64,000 nt of DNA from Noviherbaspirillum soli (lineage in GTDB: Bacteria; Pseudomonadota; Gammaproteobacteria; Burkholderiales; Burkholderiaceae_D), in the NCBI RefSeq assembly GCF_015352955.1, contig NZ_JACYOX010000005.1, positions 102,283-166,282 on the forward strand. The letters are read 5' to 3'. Shown in pieces: positions 8,881 through 21,648 of the stretch; within the stretch, counting starts at the first letter, position 1, and the number at the start of each line of letters is the position of its first letter. The notes under the pieces are model-generated. The model saw only the letters and a program-made list of their open reading frames with translations, was not told the origin of the DNA and ran no database searches. The translations under genes and the position numbers were made by a program.

Positions 8881-11216
8881 ATATCCAGACCGAATCCTTC
8901 ATCAAGCAGGGCGCAGGCTGGGCCGAAGTCGGCCGCGCCCATCCGCATGAATCCGCGCTGCTGCATGTGTCCGGCGAGGCGAACTACACCGACGACCTGC
9001 CCGAGCTGCAGGGCACGCTGCATGCCGCGCTGGGCCTGTCGCAGAAAGCCCATGCGAAAGTGCGCGGCATGGACCTGGACCGGGTGCGCAACGCGCCGGG
9101 CGTGGTGGCGGTACTGACCGCGCAGGACATACCCGGCGTCAACGACTGCGGCCCCATCATCCATGACGACCCCATCCTGGCCGACGGCCTGGTGCAGTAT
9201 GTCGGCCAGCCGCTGTTCCTGGTGGTGGCCGACAGCCACGACAACGCCCGCCGCGCCGCCCGGCTGGGCATGGTCGACTACGAGGAACTGCCGGCGATCC
9301 TGACGCCCAGGGCGGCGCGCGATGCGCAGTCCTTCGTGCTGCCGCCGATGCAATTGCGGCGCGGCGATGCGCAGGCCGCGCTGCAGGCCGCGCCGCGCCG
9401 TCTGCGCGGCGAACTGCACGTCGGCGGCCAGGAACAGTTCTACCTCGAAGGCCAGATCGCCTATGCGATTCCGCAGGAAGACCGCGGCATGCTGGTGCAA
9501 TGCTCGACCCAGCATCCGTCCGAGATGCTGCATGTGGTGGCCCATGCGCTGGGCCTGTCGTCGCACCAGGTAAGGGTGGAATGCCGGCGCATGGGCGGCG
9601 GCTTCGGCGGCAAGGAATCGCAGTCGGCGCTGTGGGCCACCGCGGCCGCGATTGCCGCGGCCCGCCTGAAGCGCCCGGTCAAGCTGCGCGCCGACCGCGA
9701 CGACGACATGATGGTCACCGGCAAGCGCCACTGCTTCTACTACGAATACGACCTGGGTTACGACGACGACGGCCGCATCCTCGGCGCGAAGATCGAGATG
9801 GTCAGCCGCGCCGGCTTCTCGGCCGACCTGTCCGGCCCGGTCGCCACCCGCGCCGTCTGCCATTTCGACAATGCCTACTACCTGTCGGACGTGGATATCC
9901 GCGCAATGTGCGGCAAGACCAACACCCAGTCCAACACCGCCTTCCGCGGCTTCGGCGGACCGCAGGGCGCGATCGCCATCGAATACCTGATCGACGACAT
10001 CGCCCGCGCATTGGGCCGCGACCCGCTCGACATCCGCAAAGCCAACTTCTACGGTCGCAACGATGCCGAGGGCCGCAACGTCACGCCCTATGGCCAGAAG
10101 GTCGAGGACAACGTGATCCATGAACTGGTGGCCGAACTGGAAGCCAGCAGCCAGTACCGCGCCCGGCGCGAGGCGGTGCGCGCCTATAACGCCGCCAGCC
10201 CGGTGCTGAAGAAAGGCATCGCGATCACGCCGGTGAAGTTCGGCATTGCCTTCAACGTCAGCCACCTGAACCAGGCCGGCGCACTGGTGCATGTCTATGT
10301 CGACGGCTCGGTGCTGGTCAACCACGGCGGCACCGAGATGGGCCAGGGTTTGAACACCAAGGTGATGCAGGTGGTGGCGCATGAACTGGGCATCACGCTC
10401 AACCGGGTGCGGGCCACCGCCACCGACACCAGCAAGATCGCCAACACATCTGCCACCGCCGCCTCCACCGGCGCAGACCTGAACGGCAAGGCGGCGCAGG
10501 CGGCGGCGCGCCAGGTGCGCGAGCGGCTGGCCGAATTCGCCAGCGGCCGCTACGGCGGCGCCGCCAGCGAGGTGCGCTTTGCCGCCGACCAGGTGCATGT
10601 GAACGGCGAGGTCTATCCCTTCGTCGAGATCGTGGCGCAGGCTTACCTGGCGCGGGTGCAGCTGTGGTCGGACGGCTTCTATGCCACGCCCGGCCTGCAC
10701 TGGGACAGCAAGACCATGACCGGCCATCCGTTTTCCTATTACGCCTATGCGGCGGCGGTGTCGGAAGTGGTGGTCGACACCCTGACCGGCGAATGGAAAC
10801 TGCTGCGCGCGGACGGCCTGTACGACGCCGGCAACTCGCTGAACCCGGCCATCGACGTCGGCCAGGTGGAAGGCGCATTCATCCAGGGCATGGGCTGGCT
10901 GACCACCGAGGAACTGTGGTGGAACGAGGCCGGCAAGCTGATGACGCATGCGCCCTCGACCTACAAGATCCCGGCGGTGTCCGACTGCCCGGAAGCGTTC
11001 TCGATGCGCCTGTTCAACAACAGCAACGTGACCGACAGCATCCACCGCTCCAAGGCCACCGGCGAGCCGCCGCTCCTGATGCCGTTCTCGGTGTTCTTCG
11101 CCATCCGCGACGCGATCGCCAGCGTCGGCGACAACAAGGTCAGCCCGCCGCTGCGCGCGCCGGCCACCAGCGAAGCGATACTCGATGCGGTGGACGCGGT
11201 CCGCGCCGCCGCCTGA
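8877..11216 (+). CDS. xdhB: Xanthine dehydrogenase molybdopterin-binding large subunit
   Basis: Catalytic subunit holding the molybdenum cofactor where purines are hydroxylated. The 779-aa length is normal for XdhB. Visible cofactor motifs are GGGFGGKES, the FRGFGGPQG loop, GTEMGQGLNTK and the C-terminal GEPPLLMPFSVFFAIRDA, which holds the conserved active-site Glu (GEPPL). It partners XdhA (4-bp overlap) and is followed after 10 bp by xdhC, which loads its sulfurated cofactor. A very long antisense open frame across this gene is a codon-bias artefact. Confidence 0.97.
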   Translation: MNIQTESFIKQGAGWAEVGRAHPHESALLHVSGEANYTDDLPELQGTLHAALGLSQKAHAKVRGMDLDRVRNAPGVVAVLTAQDIPGVNDCGPIIHDDPILADGLVQYVGQPLFLVVADSHDNARRAARLGMVDYEELPAILTPRAARDAQSFVLPPMQLRRGDAQAALQAAPRRLRGELHVGGQEQFYLEGQIAYAIPQEDRGMLVQCSTQHPSEMLHVVAHALGLSSHQVRVECRRMGGGFGGKESQSALWATAAAIAAARLKRPVKLRADRDDDMMVTGKRHCFYYEYDLGYDDDGRILGAKIEMVSRAGFSADLSGPVATRAVCHFDNAYYLSDVDIRAMCGKTNTQSNTAFRGFGGPQGAIAIEYLIDDIARALGRDPLDIRKANFYGRNDAEGRNVTPYGQKVEDNVIHELVAELEASSQYRARREAVRAYNAASPVLKKGIAITPVKFGIAFNVSHLNQAGALVHVYVDGSVLVNHGGTEMGQGLNTKVMQVVAHELGITLNRVRATATDTSKIANTSATAASTGADLNGKAAQAAARQVRERLAEFASGRYGGAASEVRFAADQVHVNGEVYPFVEIVAQAYLARVQLWSDGFYATPGLHWDSKTMTGHPFSYYAYAAAVSEVVVDTLTGEWKLLRADGLYDAGNSLNPAIDVGQVEGAFIQGMGWLTTEELWWNEAGKLMTHAPSTYKIPAVSDCPEAFSMRLFNNSNVTDSIHRSKATGEPPLLMPFSVFFAIRDAIASVGDNKVSPPLRAPATSEAILDAVDAVRAAA

Positions 11217-11226
11217 GGAAGCCGCC

Positions 11227-12222
11227 ATGTTCATCTGGCTCTCCGAATTGCTGAAGCAGCAGGCGCCGGCCGTCCTGGTGACGGTGGCGCATGCCGAAGG
11301 CTCGGTACCGCGCGAAGCCGGCGCCAGGATGCTGGTAACGGCTGACCGGCTGCACGACACCATCGGCGGCGGCCATCTGGAATACGTGGCCGAGCGGATG
11401 GCGCGCGCGATGCTGGCGCAGGCGCCGGACGAAGCCGGCGCGCAACGCCGGCTGGAACGGCTGCCGCTCGGTCCGACGCTGGGGCAATGCTGCGGCGGCG
11501 TCGCCTTTCTCGCCTTTGAGCGGGTCGAGCCGGCCGGCCATGCGCATTTCCAGCAGATCGCCGACGCGCTGGCGCGCAATGCGGCCTGCCTGCGGCGGGT
11601 GCCGCTGGACAGCGCCGCGCCGCCGCTGCTGGAACCAGCCCTGGCCAACCCGGAGCCGACCCGCTTCCTTAGCGATGCACAGGGCGCGCGCTGGCTGCTG
11701 GACCGGTGCGCGCCGCCGGCGGCCCAGCTCTACCTGTTCGGCGCCGGCCATGTCGGCGCGGCCATCGTGCGCGCCATGGCGGACCTGCCCTGCCAGATCA
11801 TCTGGATCGACGAACGCGAGGACATGTTTCCGGCGCAGTTGCCGGCCAACGTCCGCATGGAAGCCACCGATACGCCGGAGGCGCTGGTCGCTACCGCACC
11901 CGGCCATGCCAGCTTTCTGGTGATGACCCACAGCCATGCGCTGGACCAGGCACTGGCCGAAGCGATACTGCGGCGAGAACGCACAGGCTGGTTCGGCCTG
12001 ATCGGCTCCAAAACCAAGCGCGTGTCCTTCGAACGCCGGCTGCGCCAGCGCGGCATCACGGACGAGCGGCTGGCCGGCATGGTCTGCCCGATAGGAATAC
12101 CAGGCATCGCCGGCAAGGAGCCGGCGGTCATTGCAATCGCGGTCGCGGCGCAGCTGCTGCAGCTCTGGCAGGCCCAGGCCGCAGCCGGCGCGGCCGAACA
12201 CGGAAAGAAGCAACAGGCATGA
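11227..12222 (+). CDS. xdhC: Xanthine dehydrogenase accessory protein XdhC
   Basis: Cofactor chaperone that binds molybdenum cofactor, helps its sulfuration and inserts it into XdhB. The start at ATG 11227 is chosen because GAGGAA at the xdhB stop is well spaced from it; the longer frame from 11185 runs inside xdhB. The 331-aa protein has the N-terminal XdhC/CoxI domain (VTVAHAEGSVPREAGARMLV, GGHLEYVAE, GQCCGG) and the C-terminal nucleotide-binding domain (LFGAGHVGAAIVRAM, MTHSHALDQALAEAIL, GLIGSKTKR, PIGIPGIAGKEPAVIA). It overlaps guaD by 4 bp. Confidence 0.96.
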   Translation: MFIWLSELLKQQAPAVLVTVAHAEGSVPREAGARMLVTADRLHDTIGGGHLEYVAERMARAMLAQAPDEAGAQRRLERLPLGPTLGQCCGGVAFLAFERVEPAGHAHFQQIADALARNAACLRRVPLDSAAPPLLEPALANPEPTRFLSDAQGARWLLDRCAPPAAQLYLFGAGHVGAAIVRAMADLPCQIIWIDEREDMFPAQLPANVRMEATDTPEALVATAPGHASFLVMTHSHALDQALAEAILRRERTGWFGLIGSKTKRVSFERRLRQRGITDERLAGMVCPIGIPGIAGKEPAVIAIAVAAQLLQLWQAQAAAGAAEHGKKQQA

Positions 12223-13535
12223 GCAACACCATCCAGGCATACCGCGGCAGCGTGCTGCATTTCAACGACGACCCGGCCTTCGCCGGCGACAGCTATCACT
12301 GGCATGAAGACGGGCTGCTGGTCGTCGATGGCGAGCGCGTGCTCGCCGCCGGCGACTACGACGCGCTGGCCGCCACCCTGCCGGCCGGCGCGCAGCTGCA
12401 CGACCTGCGCGGCAAGCTGATCCTGCCAGGCTTCATCGACACCCATATCCATTACCCGCAGAGCGACATGATCGCCTCGCCCGCGCCCGGCCTGCTGCCC
12501 TGGCTGGAAACCTATACCTTCCCCACCGAGCGCAAGTTCCAGGACCCGGAACACGCCGGCGACGTCGCCCGCTTCTTCCTCGACGAACTGGCGCGCAGCG
12601 GCACCACCACCGCCATGGTCTACTGCACCGTGCATCCGGAATCGGTGGATGCCTTCTTCACCGAAAGCAGCGCGCGCAACCTGCGCATGATCGCCGGCAA
12701 GGTGATGATGGACCGCAACGCGCCCGCCTTCCTGTGCGACACCGCCGAGAGCGGCGCCCGCGACAGCGAGGCGCTGATCAGGCGCTGGCACAAGCAGGGC
12801 CGGCAGCTGTATGCGCTCACGCCGCGCTTTGCGCCGACCTCCACCGAAGCCCAGCTCGAACTGACCGGCGACCTGGCGCGCGCCTATCCCGATACCTACA
12901 TCCAGAGCCACGTCGCCGAGAACACCGACGAGATCGCCTGGGTCAAGACGCTGTATCCGCAGGCGCGCAGCTATCTGGATGTCTATGACCGCTACGGCCT
13001 GCTGCGCGACCGCGCCATGTACGGCCACTGCATCTACCTCGACGATGCCGACCGCGCCCGCATGGCCGAGACCGGGGCCGCGGCGGCGCTCTGCCCGACC
13101 TCCAACCTGTTCCTGGGCAGCGGCCTGTTCGACTTCCCCGCCGCCGACGCCGCGCGCATGCGGCTGTCGCTGGCCACCGATGTCGGCGGCGGCACCTCGT
13201 TCTCGATGCTGCGCACCATGAACGAGATCTACAAGGTGGCCCGCATGGGCGGCACCTACCTGCCGGCGCTGCGCATGTTCTATCTCGCCACCCTGGGCGG
13301 CGCGCGCAGCCTGTGCCTGGAAGACACGATAGGCAGCTTCAGGCCCGGCAATGAAGCCGATTTTGTTGTATTGGACCCACAGTGCACGCCGCTGCTGGCG
13401 CGCCGCACCGGCCGCTGCGAATCGCTGGAAGAACTGCTTTTCGCCCTCGCGCTGCTGGGCGACGACCGCGCTGTCGCAGCGACCTATTCCGCCGGCCGGC
13501 TGCTCGCATCCTCCTCTGGCGCAGAGGCTGATTGA
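12219..13535 (+). CDS. guaD: Guanine deaminase
   Basis: Hydrolyses guanine to xanthine and ammonia, feeding XdhAB. The start ATG at 12219 overlaps the xdhC stop (ATGA); the upstream extension lies inside xdhC. The 438-aa amidohydrolase shows the zinc and catalytic motifs of the family: PGFIDTHIHYPQ (HxH), SHVAEN, YGHCIYLDD and SLATDVGGGTSFSML (metal Asp). As the fourth gene of the overlapping xdhA-xdhB-xdhC-guaD set it completes guanine-to-urate conversion. Confidence 0.96.
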   Translation: MSNTIQAYRGSVLHFNDDPAFAGDSYHWHEDGLLVVDGERVLAAGDYDALAATLPAGAQLHDLRGKLILPGFIDTHIHYPQSDMIASPAPGLLPWLETYTFPTERKFQDPEHAGDVARFFLDELARSGTTTAMVYCTVHPESVDAFFTESSARNLRMIAGKVMMDRNAPAFLCDTAESGARDSEALIRRWHKQGRQLYALTPRFAPTSTEAQLELTGDLARAYPDTYIQSHVAENTDEIAWVKTLYPQARSYLDVYDRYGLLRDRAMYGHCIYLDDADRARMAETGAAAALCPTSNLFLGSGLFDFPAADAARMRLSLATDVGGGTSFSMLRTMNEIYKVARMGGTYLPALRMFYLATLGGARSLCLEDTIGSFRPGNEADFVVLDPQCTPLLARRTGRCESLEELLFALALLGDDRAVAATYSAGRLLASSSGAEAD

Positions 13536-13716
13536 CGACACTGCCAGGCTGTTGTTCAACAACAACCCGGCCATCAAACTGACGAAGCATGGTTTCGTCT
13601 CGTTTGCACCACAAGACGGCATGTCGCGCCTGATCGCGGTGCAGACAGTGGCAAAAATCCATGACTGATATCCATGGCTATGAAAAAATAACCGTAATCA
13701 ACATATGGCACCAGTT

Positions 13717-13731
13717 TTGCTTAGAGAGCAA
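13717..13731 (+). promoter_or_regulatory. Short inverted repeat before the porin gene
   Basis: TTGCT, five bases, AGCAA, about 73 bases before the porin start, in an AT-rich stretch that includes a run of seven T. It could be an operator for the porin or for a purine regulator. The palindrome is seen directly; the role is a guess. Confidence 0.25.
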
Positions 13732-13803
13732 ATGTTCGATTTTTTTATCGTTTCGTGCCCCAAACGGAATTTTTTAACCACTTGTAAGAAACCCGGAGAA
13801 GTC

Positions 13804-14916
13804 ATGCAATCCAAATCCCCTCTCGTCAAGCTGATGCTGTCCACCGCCATTGCTGCGGCCTTTGCCAGCCCTGCCATGGCGCAGACCAGCGTCAGTGTCG
13901 AAGGCATCGCTGACGTGTATGTCGGCTCGATGAAGAACAGCGGCGACGCCGGCCGCGTTACCTCGCTGGGCAGCGGCGGCATGTCGACTTCCTACCTGGG
14001 CTTCAAGGGCGTCGAAGACCTGGGCGGCGGCCTGAAGGCGTCGTTTACACTGGGCGCCTTCTTCCAGATCGACAGCGGCATCCAGGGCCGTTTCCCCACT
14101 GACACCCTGTTTTCACGCGACGCCAACATCGCGCTGTCCGGCAACTTCGGCGCCCTGACCCTGGGCCGCATGATCTCCCCGGTGACCCTGCCGGCATTCC
14201 TGTTCAACCCGATCGGCGACTCCTTCACCTTCTCGCCGCTGATCCTGCACAAGGCCGTCCCCACCAATGGCTGGGCGAGTTCCTTCGCCGGCGACACCGG
14301 CTGGAGCAATGCGATCCGCTACACCACCCCGTCCTTCGGCGGCCTGACCGCCAACCTGTACTACCAGCCGGGCGAGGCATCCGCTGCTGCCGGCAAGAAG
14401 AACGTTGGCGGCAACGTGCTGTACTTCAGCGGCCCGCTGTCCCTGACCGCTGCCTACCATGACGTGGAAGTCAACAACCCGACCGACCCCATCAATGGCG
14501 TAAGCACCGTCAAGCCGGTGAGCCTGACCGGCGGCAATGTACCGTTTGGCACCCCCGCGCCCATCGCCGCGACCGAGCAGAAGCTGTGGCTGGTTGGCGG
14601 CGCCTACGACTTCGGAATGGCCAAGCTGTTCGCCACCTATGACCAGGCGAAGAACAACTTTGCCGACCTGCGCGACAAGACCGGCACCCTGGGCCTGTCG
14701 ATCCCGGCTGGCGGCGCCGGCAAGATCCTCGCATCCGTCGCACAGACCCGCCGCACCAGCGACCTCTTCTCCGAACGTCGCCGTACCACCTATACCATTG
14801 GCTATGACTACAACCTGTCCAAGCGCACCGACCTGTACACCTACCTGATGAACGACAAGGTCACCAGCTACGACAACGCGCAGAGCTTCGCCGTCGGCGT
14901 GCGTCACCGCTTCTGA
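13804..14916 (+). CDS. General porin, betaproteobacterial Gram-negative porin family
   Basis: Trimeric outer-membrane diffusion channel. The start ATG 13804 has GGAGA nine bases upstream and gives a clean Sec signal peptide (MQSKSPLVKLML, cleavage after AMA). The mature protein of about 345 aa alternates short beta strands, has the family segment STSYLGFKGVEDLGGGLKASF near the N-terminus and ends VGVRHRF, with the terminal Phe typical of barrel assembly. It lies after the purine operon with its own upstream region and terminator. A role in purine or urate entry is possible but unsupported. Confidence 0.92.
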   Translation: MQSKSPLVKLMLSTAIAAAFASPAMAQTSVSVEGIADVYVGSMKNSGDAGRVTSLGSGGMSTSYLGFKGVEDLGGGLKASFTLGAFFQIDSGIQGRFPTDTLFSRDANIALSGNFGALTLGRMISPVTLPAFLFNPIGDSFTFSPLILHKAVPTNGWASSFAGDTGWSNAIRYTTPSFGGLTANLYYQPGEASAAAGKKNVGGNVLYFSGPLSLTAAYHDVEVNNPTDPINGVSTVKPVSLTGGNVPFGTPAPIAATEQKLWLVGGAYDFGMAKLFATYDQAKNNFADLRDKTGTLGLSIPAGGAGKILASVAQTRRTSDLFSERRRTTYTIGYDYNLSKRTDLYTYLMNDKVTSYDNAQSFAVGVRHRF

Positions 14917-14981
14917 TCCATCCCTGTCGCCGGCATGGCGTCCATGGCGTCCGTGCCGTGCATGCTGTATTGGAAGACATC

Positions 14982-15007
14982 AGCCCCGCTTGCAGCGGGG
15001 CTTTTTT
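14982..15007 (+). terminator. Rho-independent terminator of the porin gene
   Basis: Perfect 8-bp stem AGCCCCGC/GCGGGGCT with a 5-base loop, followed by a run of T, 65 bases after the porin stop. Confidence 0.9.
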
Positions 15008-15100
15008 ATTTTCACGCAAGGGCCGTGCACACGCTGGCGCGGCATGCACAGCCCTTGCAGCGATTCGATCGAGGCTGGCATGTTCCTGGAACGCGGGACC

Positions 15101-15499
15101 TCAGCTTATTGACACATCGATGCCGCATTTTCTCTTGAGAAGAAACGCTGCGGTACGAAGCAGCGGATCGCCGGCGCCAATCGCAGTGGACGGGTTGCCG
15201 ATCGACTTCCAGTCCCTGAAGCCCTGCACGCCGGGTGGCATGCCCAATTCCTTCATGGCCAGCGCGTACCAGCCATAGCGGTCGACTTCCCCCTGGAATT
15301 CGGCAGCATGTCCGCGCTCGGCCATCAGGTCGCTGGCGCGCCGTGCTATCCGGCCCTGCTCATCGGGAGACGACCGGGAAAAGGCGTTTTTTGCCAGCAG
15401 CACATTGAGCGCAGCGTCCACGCGCCTGCCTGACGCGAGATTGCGCCGCAACAGAAAAACAAAAATGAGCAGAGTAGCGGCGAGCGCGAGGATTTCCAT
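15101..15499 (-). CDS. Small membrane-anchored protein of unknown function
   Basis: A 132-aa protein with one N-terminal membrane span (MEILALAATLLIFVFLL) followed by a basic loop and a soluble domain of about 110 residues (SSPDEQGRIARRASDLMAERGHAAEF, YGWYALAMKELGMPPGVQGFRDW). The start is set at 15499 because AAGG lies six bases upstream; an ATG at 15514 would add five residues but lacks a ribosome site. It is convergent with the porin and divergent from the ankyrin gene, with a run of ten G about 30 bases before its start. I do not recognise a family. Confidence 0.65.
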   Translation of the reverse strand: MEILALAATLLIFVFLLRRNLASGRRVDAALNVLLAKNAFSRSSPDEQGRIARRASDLMAERGHAAEFQGEVDRYGWYALAMKELGMPPGVQGFRDWKSIGNPSTAIGAGDPLLRTAAFLLKRKCGIDVSIS

Positions 15500-15529
15500 G
15501 AGTAGCCTTGCCATTGAACGGCGTTGATC

Positions 15530-15539
15530 GGGGGGGGGG
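15530..15539 (+). repeat. Homopolymeric tract of ten G
   Basis: Ten consecutive G on the plus strand, between the divergent small membrane protein and ankyrin genes. Such tracts are prone to slipped-strand length change. It would lie within an upstream in-frame extension of the ankyrin gene or in its promoter region. Confidence 0.7.
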
Positions 15540-15627
15540 CAAGTTTAGCAAACCGCAAGCCTCTCACCCATCCCTGCGGCATGGCGCCCATGCCACCAGC
15601 GTACCGGCTGCCGCGATGGGACGGCAC

Positions 15628-15655
15628 TGAACTTCATTTTCCACCAAGCCACAAA
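15628..15655 (+). promoter_or_regulatory. Candidate hrp box before the ankyrin gene
   Basis: TGAACT at 15628-15633, 15 bases, then CCACAAA at 15649-15655. The second half matches the HrpL consensus CCACNNA exactly; the first half keeps GAAC but misses two outer bases of GGAACC. It lies 84 bases before the chosen ATG. Moderate match; inference only. Confidence 0.3.
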
Positions 15656-15739
15656 CGGCGCTTCTTTCCGGCCGACCTGACAGGTTTTGCAGGCCTCGCA
15701 CAAGCGGCACCTTGTTTAACATTTCAAGAGAGCACGGAC

Positions 15740-18865
<3,126 letters not shown>

Positions 18866-19003
18866 TCTGCCCTGCCGCGTTGGCAGGCATGGCAAGTCTT
18901 CCGCCCCCAGGTTTTCCCACGCCTGCCGACGGTACAACCTGGCGCCCCACCCGCCGCTTCCGGTATAGTCCGGGTCAACGCTTCAACAGCCCGCCCGCCT
19001 TCC

Positions 19004-19951
19004 ATGTCCCGCCTGCCCGCCCACATCGACATTCACCTGATCCGCATCCTTTACCTGCTGCTATCGGAAAAGAATGTGTCGCGGGTGGCGCTGAAGCTGA
19101 ACCAGCCGCAGCCGTCGATCTCGGCCTCGCTGCGCAAGCTGCGCGAGCTGACCGGCGACCCGTTGCTGGTGCGCGGCTCGCGCGGCATGGTGCCCACGCA
19201 GCATGGCGAAAGCCTGCTGAAGCCGGCCAAGCGCATTCTCGACGAGACCGAGCGGCTGTTCGTGCAGAAGCTGCCGTTCGAGGCGCGCGAGGAAGCACGC
19301 ACCTTCCGCATCGCCGCGCCCGATTACCTGGACAGCCAGTTCCTGCCCAACGTGGTGGCGCGGGTGCGGCGCGAGTCGCCGAAGAGCCGGGTGGTGATCT
19401 TGAACATCAGCCGCGACATCGACCATATCCGACTGCTGTCGGACGGCGACCTCGACCTGGTGATCGCCAACTGGGACGAGCCGCCCGCGCACCTGCACCT
19501 GGCCAAGCTGTTCCAGGACCCGATCGCCTGCATCATGCGCGCCGACTGCGCCTATGCCCGCCGCACCGCGCCGGATGCGATGACGGTGGAAGACTACCTG
19601 TCGCTGCCGCATGTGGCGCCGTCGCAGATGATGCCCGGCTATCACGGCGTGATCGAGTCCTTCCTGGAACGCCACAACCTGCGGCGCAACGTGGTGGTGG
19701 AGTCGGCATACTTCGGCCAGATGCCCTACATGCTGCTGCAAAGCGACCTGGTGCTGACCACCGGCCGCCAGTTCCTGCGCTTCTATGAACAGAACCTGCC
19801 GCTGAAGACCTATAGCGTGCCGCTGAAATTTCCGCCGATGCGCTTCTACCAGCTCTGGCATGACCGGGTGCATCATGCGAGCGAACACAAGTGGCTGCGC
19901 GACCTGATCGGCGCGGTCGCCCGCGAGCTGCAGCCACGCGCCGCTTCCTGA
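19004..19951 (+). CDS. LysR-family transcriptional regulator
   Basis: 315 aa with an N-terminal winged helix-turn-helix (LLSEKNVSRVALKLNQPQPSISASLRKLRELTGDPLLVRGSRGMVPT, residues about 18-65) and a C-terminal effector-binding domain (FRIAAPDYLDSQFLP onward). It lies 28 bp upstream of, and in the same direction as, the 8-oxoguanine deaminase gene, so the two are probably cotranscribed and it probably controls that gene or the purine genes to the left. The inducer is not predictable from sequence. Confidence 0.92.
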   Translation: MSRLPAHIDIHLIRILYLLLSEKNVSRVALKLNQPQPSISASLRKLRELTGDPLLVRGSRGMVPTQHGESLLKPAKRILDETERLFVQKLPFEAREEARTFRIAAPDYLDSQFLPNVVARVRRESPKSRVVILNISRDIDHIRLLSDGDLDLVIANWDEPPAHLHLAKLFQDPIACIMRADCAYARRTAPDAMTVEDYLSLPHVAPSQMMPGYHGVIESFLERHNLRRNVVVESAYFGQMPYMLLQSDLVLTTGRQFLRFYEQNLPLKTYSVPLKFPPMRFYQLWHDRVHHASEHKWLRDLIGAVARELQPRAAS

Positions 19952-19979
19952 ACGCCTTCATTCAACACCATCCTGAACC

Positions 19980-21374
19980 ATGCCTCTTTCCCCTGCTTCC
20001 TCCGCCGCCGGCAAGACCCTGCTGGTGCGCAACGCCCGCCTGCTCGTCACCATGGATGCACAGCGCCGCGAGATACCGGATGGCGCAGTCTTCATCCGCG
20101 GCCATGTGATCGAACAGGTCGGCCCGAGCGCCGAGCTGCCGGGCGAGGCCGACGAGATCATCGACGCCAGCGGCCGCCTGGTCATGCCCGGCATGGTCAA
20201 TACCCATCACCACATGTACCAGAGCCTGACGCGGGTGGTGCCGGATGCGCAGGACGGCGAGCTGTTCAAGTGGCTGGGCGCGCTGTATCCGGTCTGGGCA
20301 GGGCTGACCGGCGAGATGATACGGGTCTCCACCCAGACCGCGATGGCCGAGCTGATGCTGTCGGGCTGCACCACCAGCAGCGACCATCTCTACATCTACC
20401 CGAACGACTGCCGGCTGGACGACAGCATCGAGGCGGCGCGGCAGATCGGAATGCGTTTCCATGCCACCCGCGGCGCGATGAGCGTCGGCCAGAGCAAGGG
20501 CGGCCTGCCGCCGGACGCGGTGGTGGAGCAGGAAGACGCGATCCTGAAGGACAGCCAGCGCCTGATCGAGACATGGCATGACGCCAGCCGCCACGCGATG
20601 CTGCGCATCGCGGTGGCGCCCTGCTCGCCGTTCTCGGTCTCGCGCGACCTCATGAAGGCATCCGCCGAGCTGGCGCGCAGCCATGGCGTGGCCATGCATA
20701 CCCACCTGGCCGAGAACGTCAACGACGTCGCCTACAGCCTGGAGAAATTCGGCATGACGCCGGCGCAATACGCCGAGGACTGCGGCTGGGTCGGCCATGA
20801 TGTCTGGCATGCCCACTGCGTGCAGCTCGACCAGCCCGGCATCGAGCTGTTTGCCCGCACCCATACCGGCGTGGCGCACTGCCCCTGCTCGAACATGCGG
20901 CTGGCCTCCGGCATCGCGCCGGTGCGGCACATGCTGGACCATGGCGTGCCGGTCGGCCTGGGCGTGGATGGCAGCGCCTCCAACGACGGCGCGCACATGC
21001 TGGGCGAGGCGCGCCAGGCCATGCTGCTGCAGCGGGTGGGGTTCGGCCCGGATGCGATGACGGCACGCCAGGCGTTGGAGCTGGCCACGCTGGGCGGCGC
21101 GAAGGTGCTGGGACGGGACGACATCGGCGCGCTGGCGCCAGGCATGTCGGCCGACCTGGTGATGTTCAGGCTGGACCAGCTGGCTTATGCGGGCGCGCTG
21201 CATGACCCGGTGGCGGCGCTGGTGTTCTGCACGCCATCGAATGTGGATTGCAGCATCATCCATGGCCGGGTGGTGGTGAAGGAAGGCCAGCTCGCCACGC
21301 TGGACCTGGGGCCGCTGGTGGAGCGCCATAACGGGCTGGCGCGGGCGTTGATGGAAGCGGCGCGGCACGGTTGA
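19980..21374 (+). CDS. 8-oxoguanine deaminase-type amidohydrolase
   Basis: 464-aa zinc amidohydrolase of the TrzN/AtzB/8-oxoguanine deaminase group, which converts 8-oxoguanine (or related oxidised purines) to urate and ammonia. Metal and catalytic motifs: PGMVNTHHHMYQS (HxH), the hallmark CTTSSDHLYIYP segment, HTHLAEN, AHCPCSNMRLASG and LGVDGSASNDG with the metal Asp. It follows a LysR gene by 28 bp. Next to guaD and xdhABC this gives a second deamination entry into urate. Alternative: an s-triazine or other aminopurine hydrolase of the same subgroup; the purine context favours 8-oxoguanine. Confidence 0.85.
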   Translation: MPLSPASSAAGKTLLVRNARLLVTMDAQRREIPDGAVFIRGHVIEQVGPSAELPGEADEIIDASGRLVMPGMVNTHHHMYQSLTRVVPDAQDGELFKWLGALYPVWAGLTGEMIRVSTQTAMAELMLSGCTTSSDHLYIYPNDCRLDDSIEAARQIGMRFHATRGAMSVGQSKGGLPPDAVVEQEDAILKDSQRLIETWHDASRHAMLRIAVAPCSPFSVSRDLMKASAELARSHGVAMHTHLAENVNDVAYSLEKFGMTPAQYAEDCGWVGHDVWHAHCVQLDQPGIELFARTHTGVAHCPCSNMRLASGIAPVRHMLDHGVPVGLGVDGSASNDGAHMLGEARQAMLLQRVGFGPDAMTARQALELATLGGAKVLGRDDIGALAPGMSADLVMFRLDQLAYAGALHDPVAALVFCTPSNVDCSIIHGRVVVKEGQLATLDLGPLVERHNGLARALMEAARHG

Positions 21375-21540
21375 CGAGGTTGAATGCGGTTGACCTGACG
21401 ATGGTGGCCGTATTGTTCCGGGCACTGGATTCCGTCTTCTCGCCGCGTCGCGGATGGCGCAGGCAATTTTCGACTGGTCAGGCTCGGGGTAAGCCTTCAT
21501 GGCAGCGGTTACAGGGGCTTCCGCGGTTGCGGCTGCACTT

Positions 21541-21640
21541 GATATGCGCACAGCGACAGTTGCCGTTACTGTTGAATTGGCTGTTGGGTTTGAATCGCGT
21601 TGAGCGCGCCGCGGCAGCGGCGTTCGAAGCGGAAAAGGTG
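21541..21640 (+). repeat. Degenerate remnant of the long structured repeat
   Basis: Shows in diverged form the same succession as the full copies at 33583 and 51037: a GCGCACAGCGACAGTTGCCGTT start, GTTGAGCGCGCCG, then GCGGAAAAGGTGCTGCGTC (full copies: GCGGGAAAAGGTGCGGCGTC). Only the outer part of one arm is left. It directly abuts the double-hairpin element that follows. The rest of 21375-21791 has no gene. Confidence 0.6.
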
Positions 21641-21648
21641 CTGCGTCG

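Noticed and set aside
8850..11648. A 932-codon open frame antisense to xdhB and xdhC
   Set aside because: It mirrors genuine, motif-complete genes in a GC-rich genome; its product is Arg/His/Gly-rich without recognisable domains or a ribosome site.
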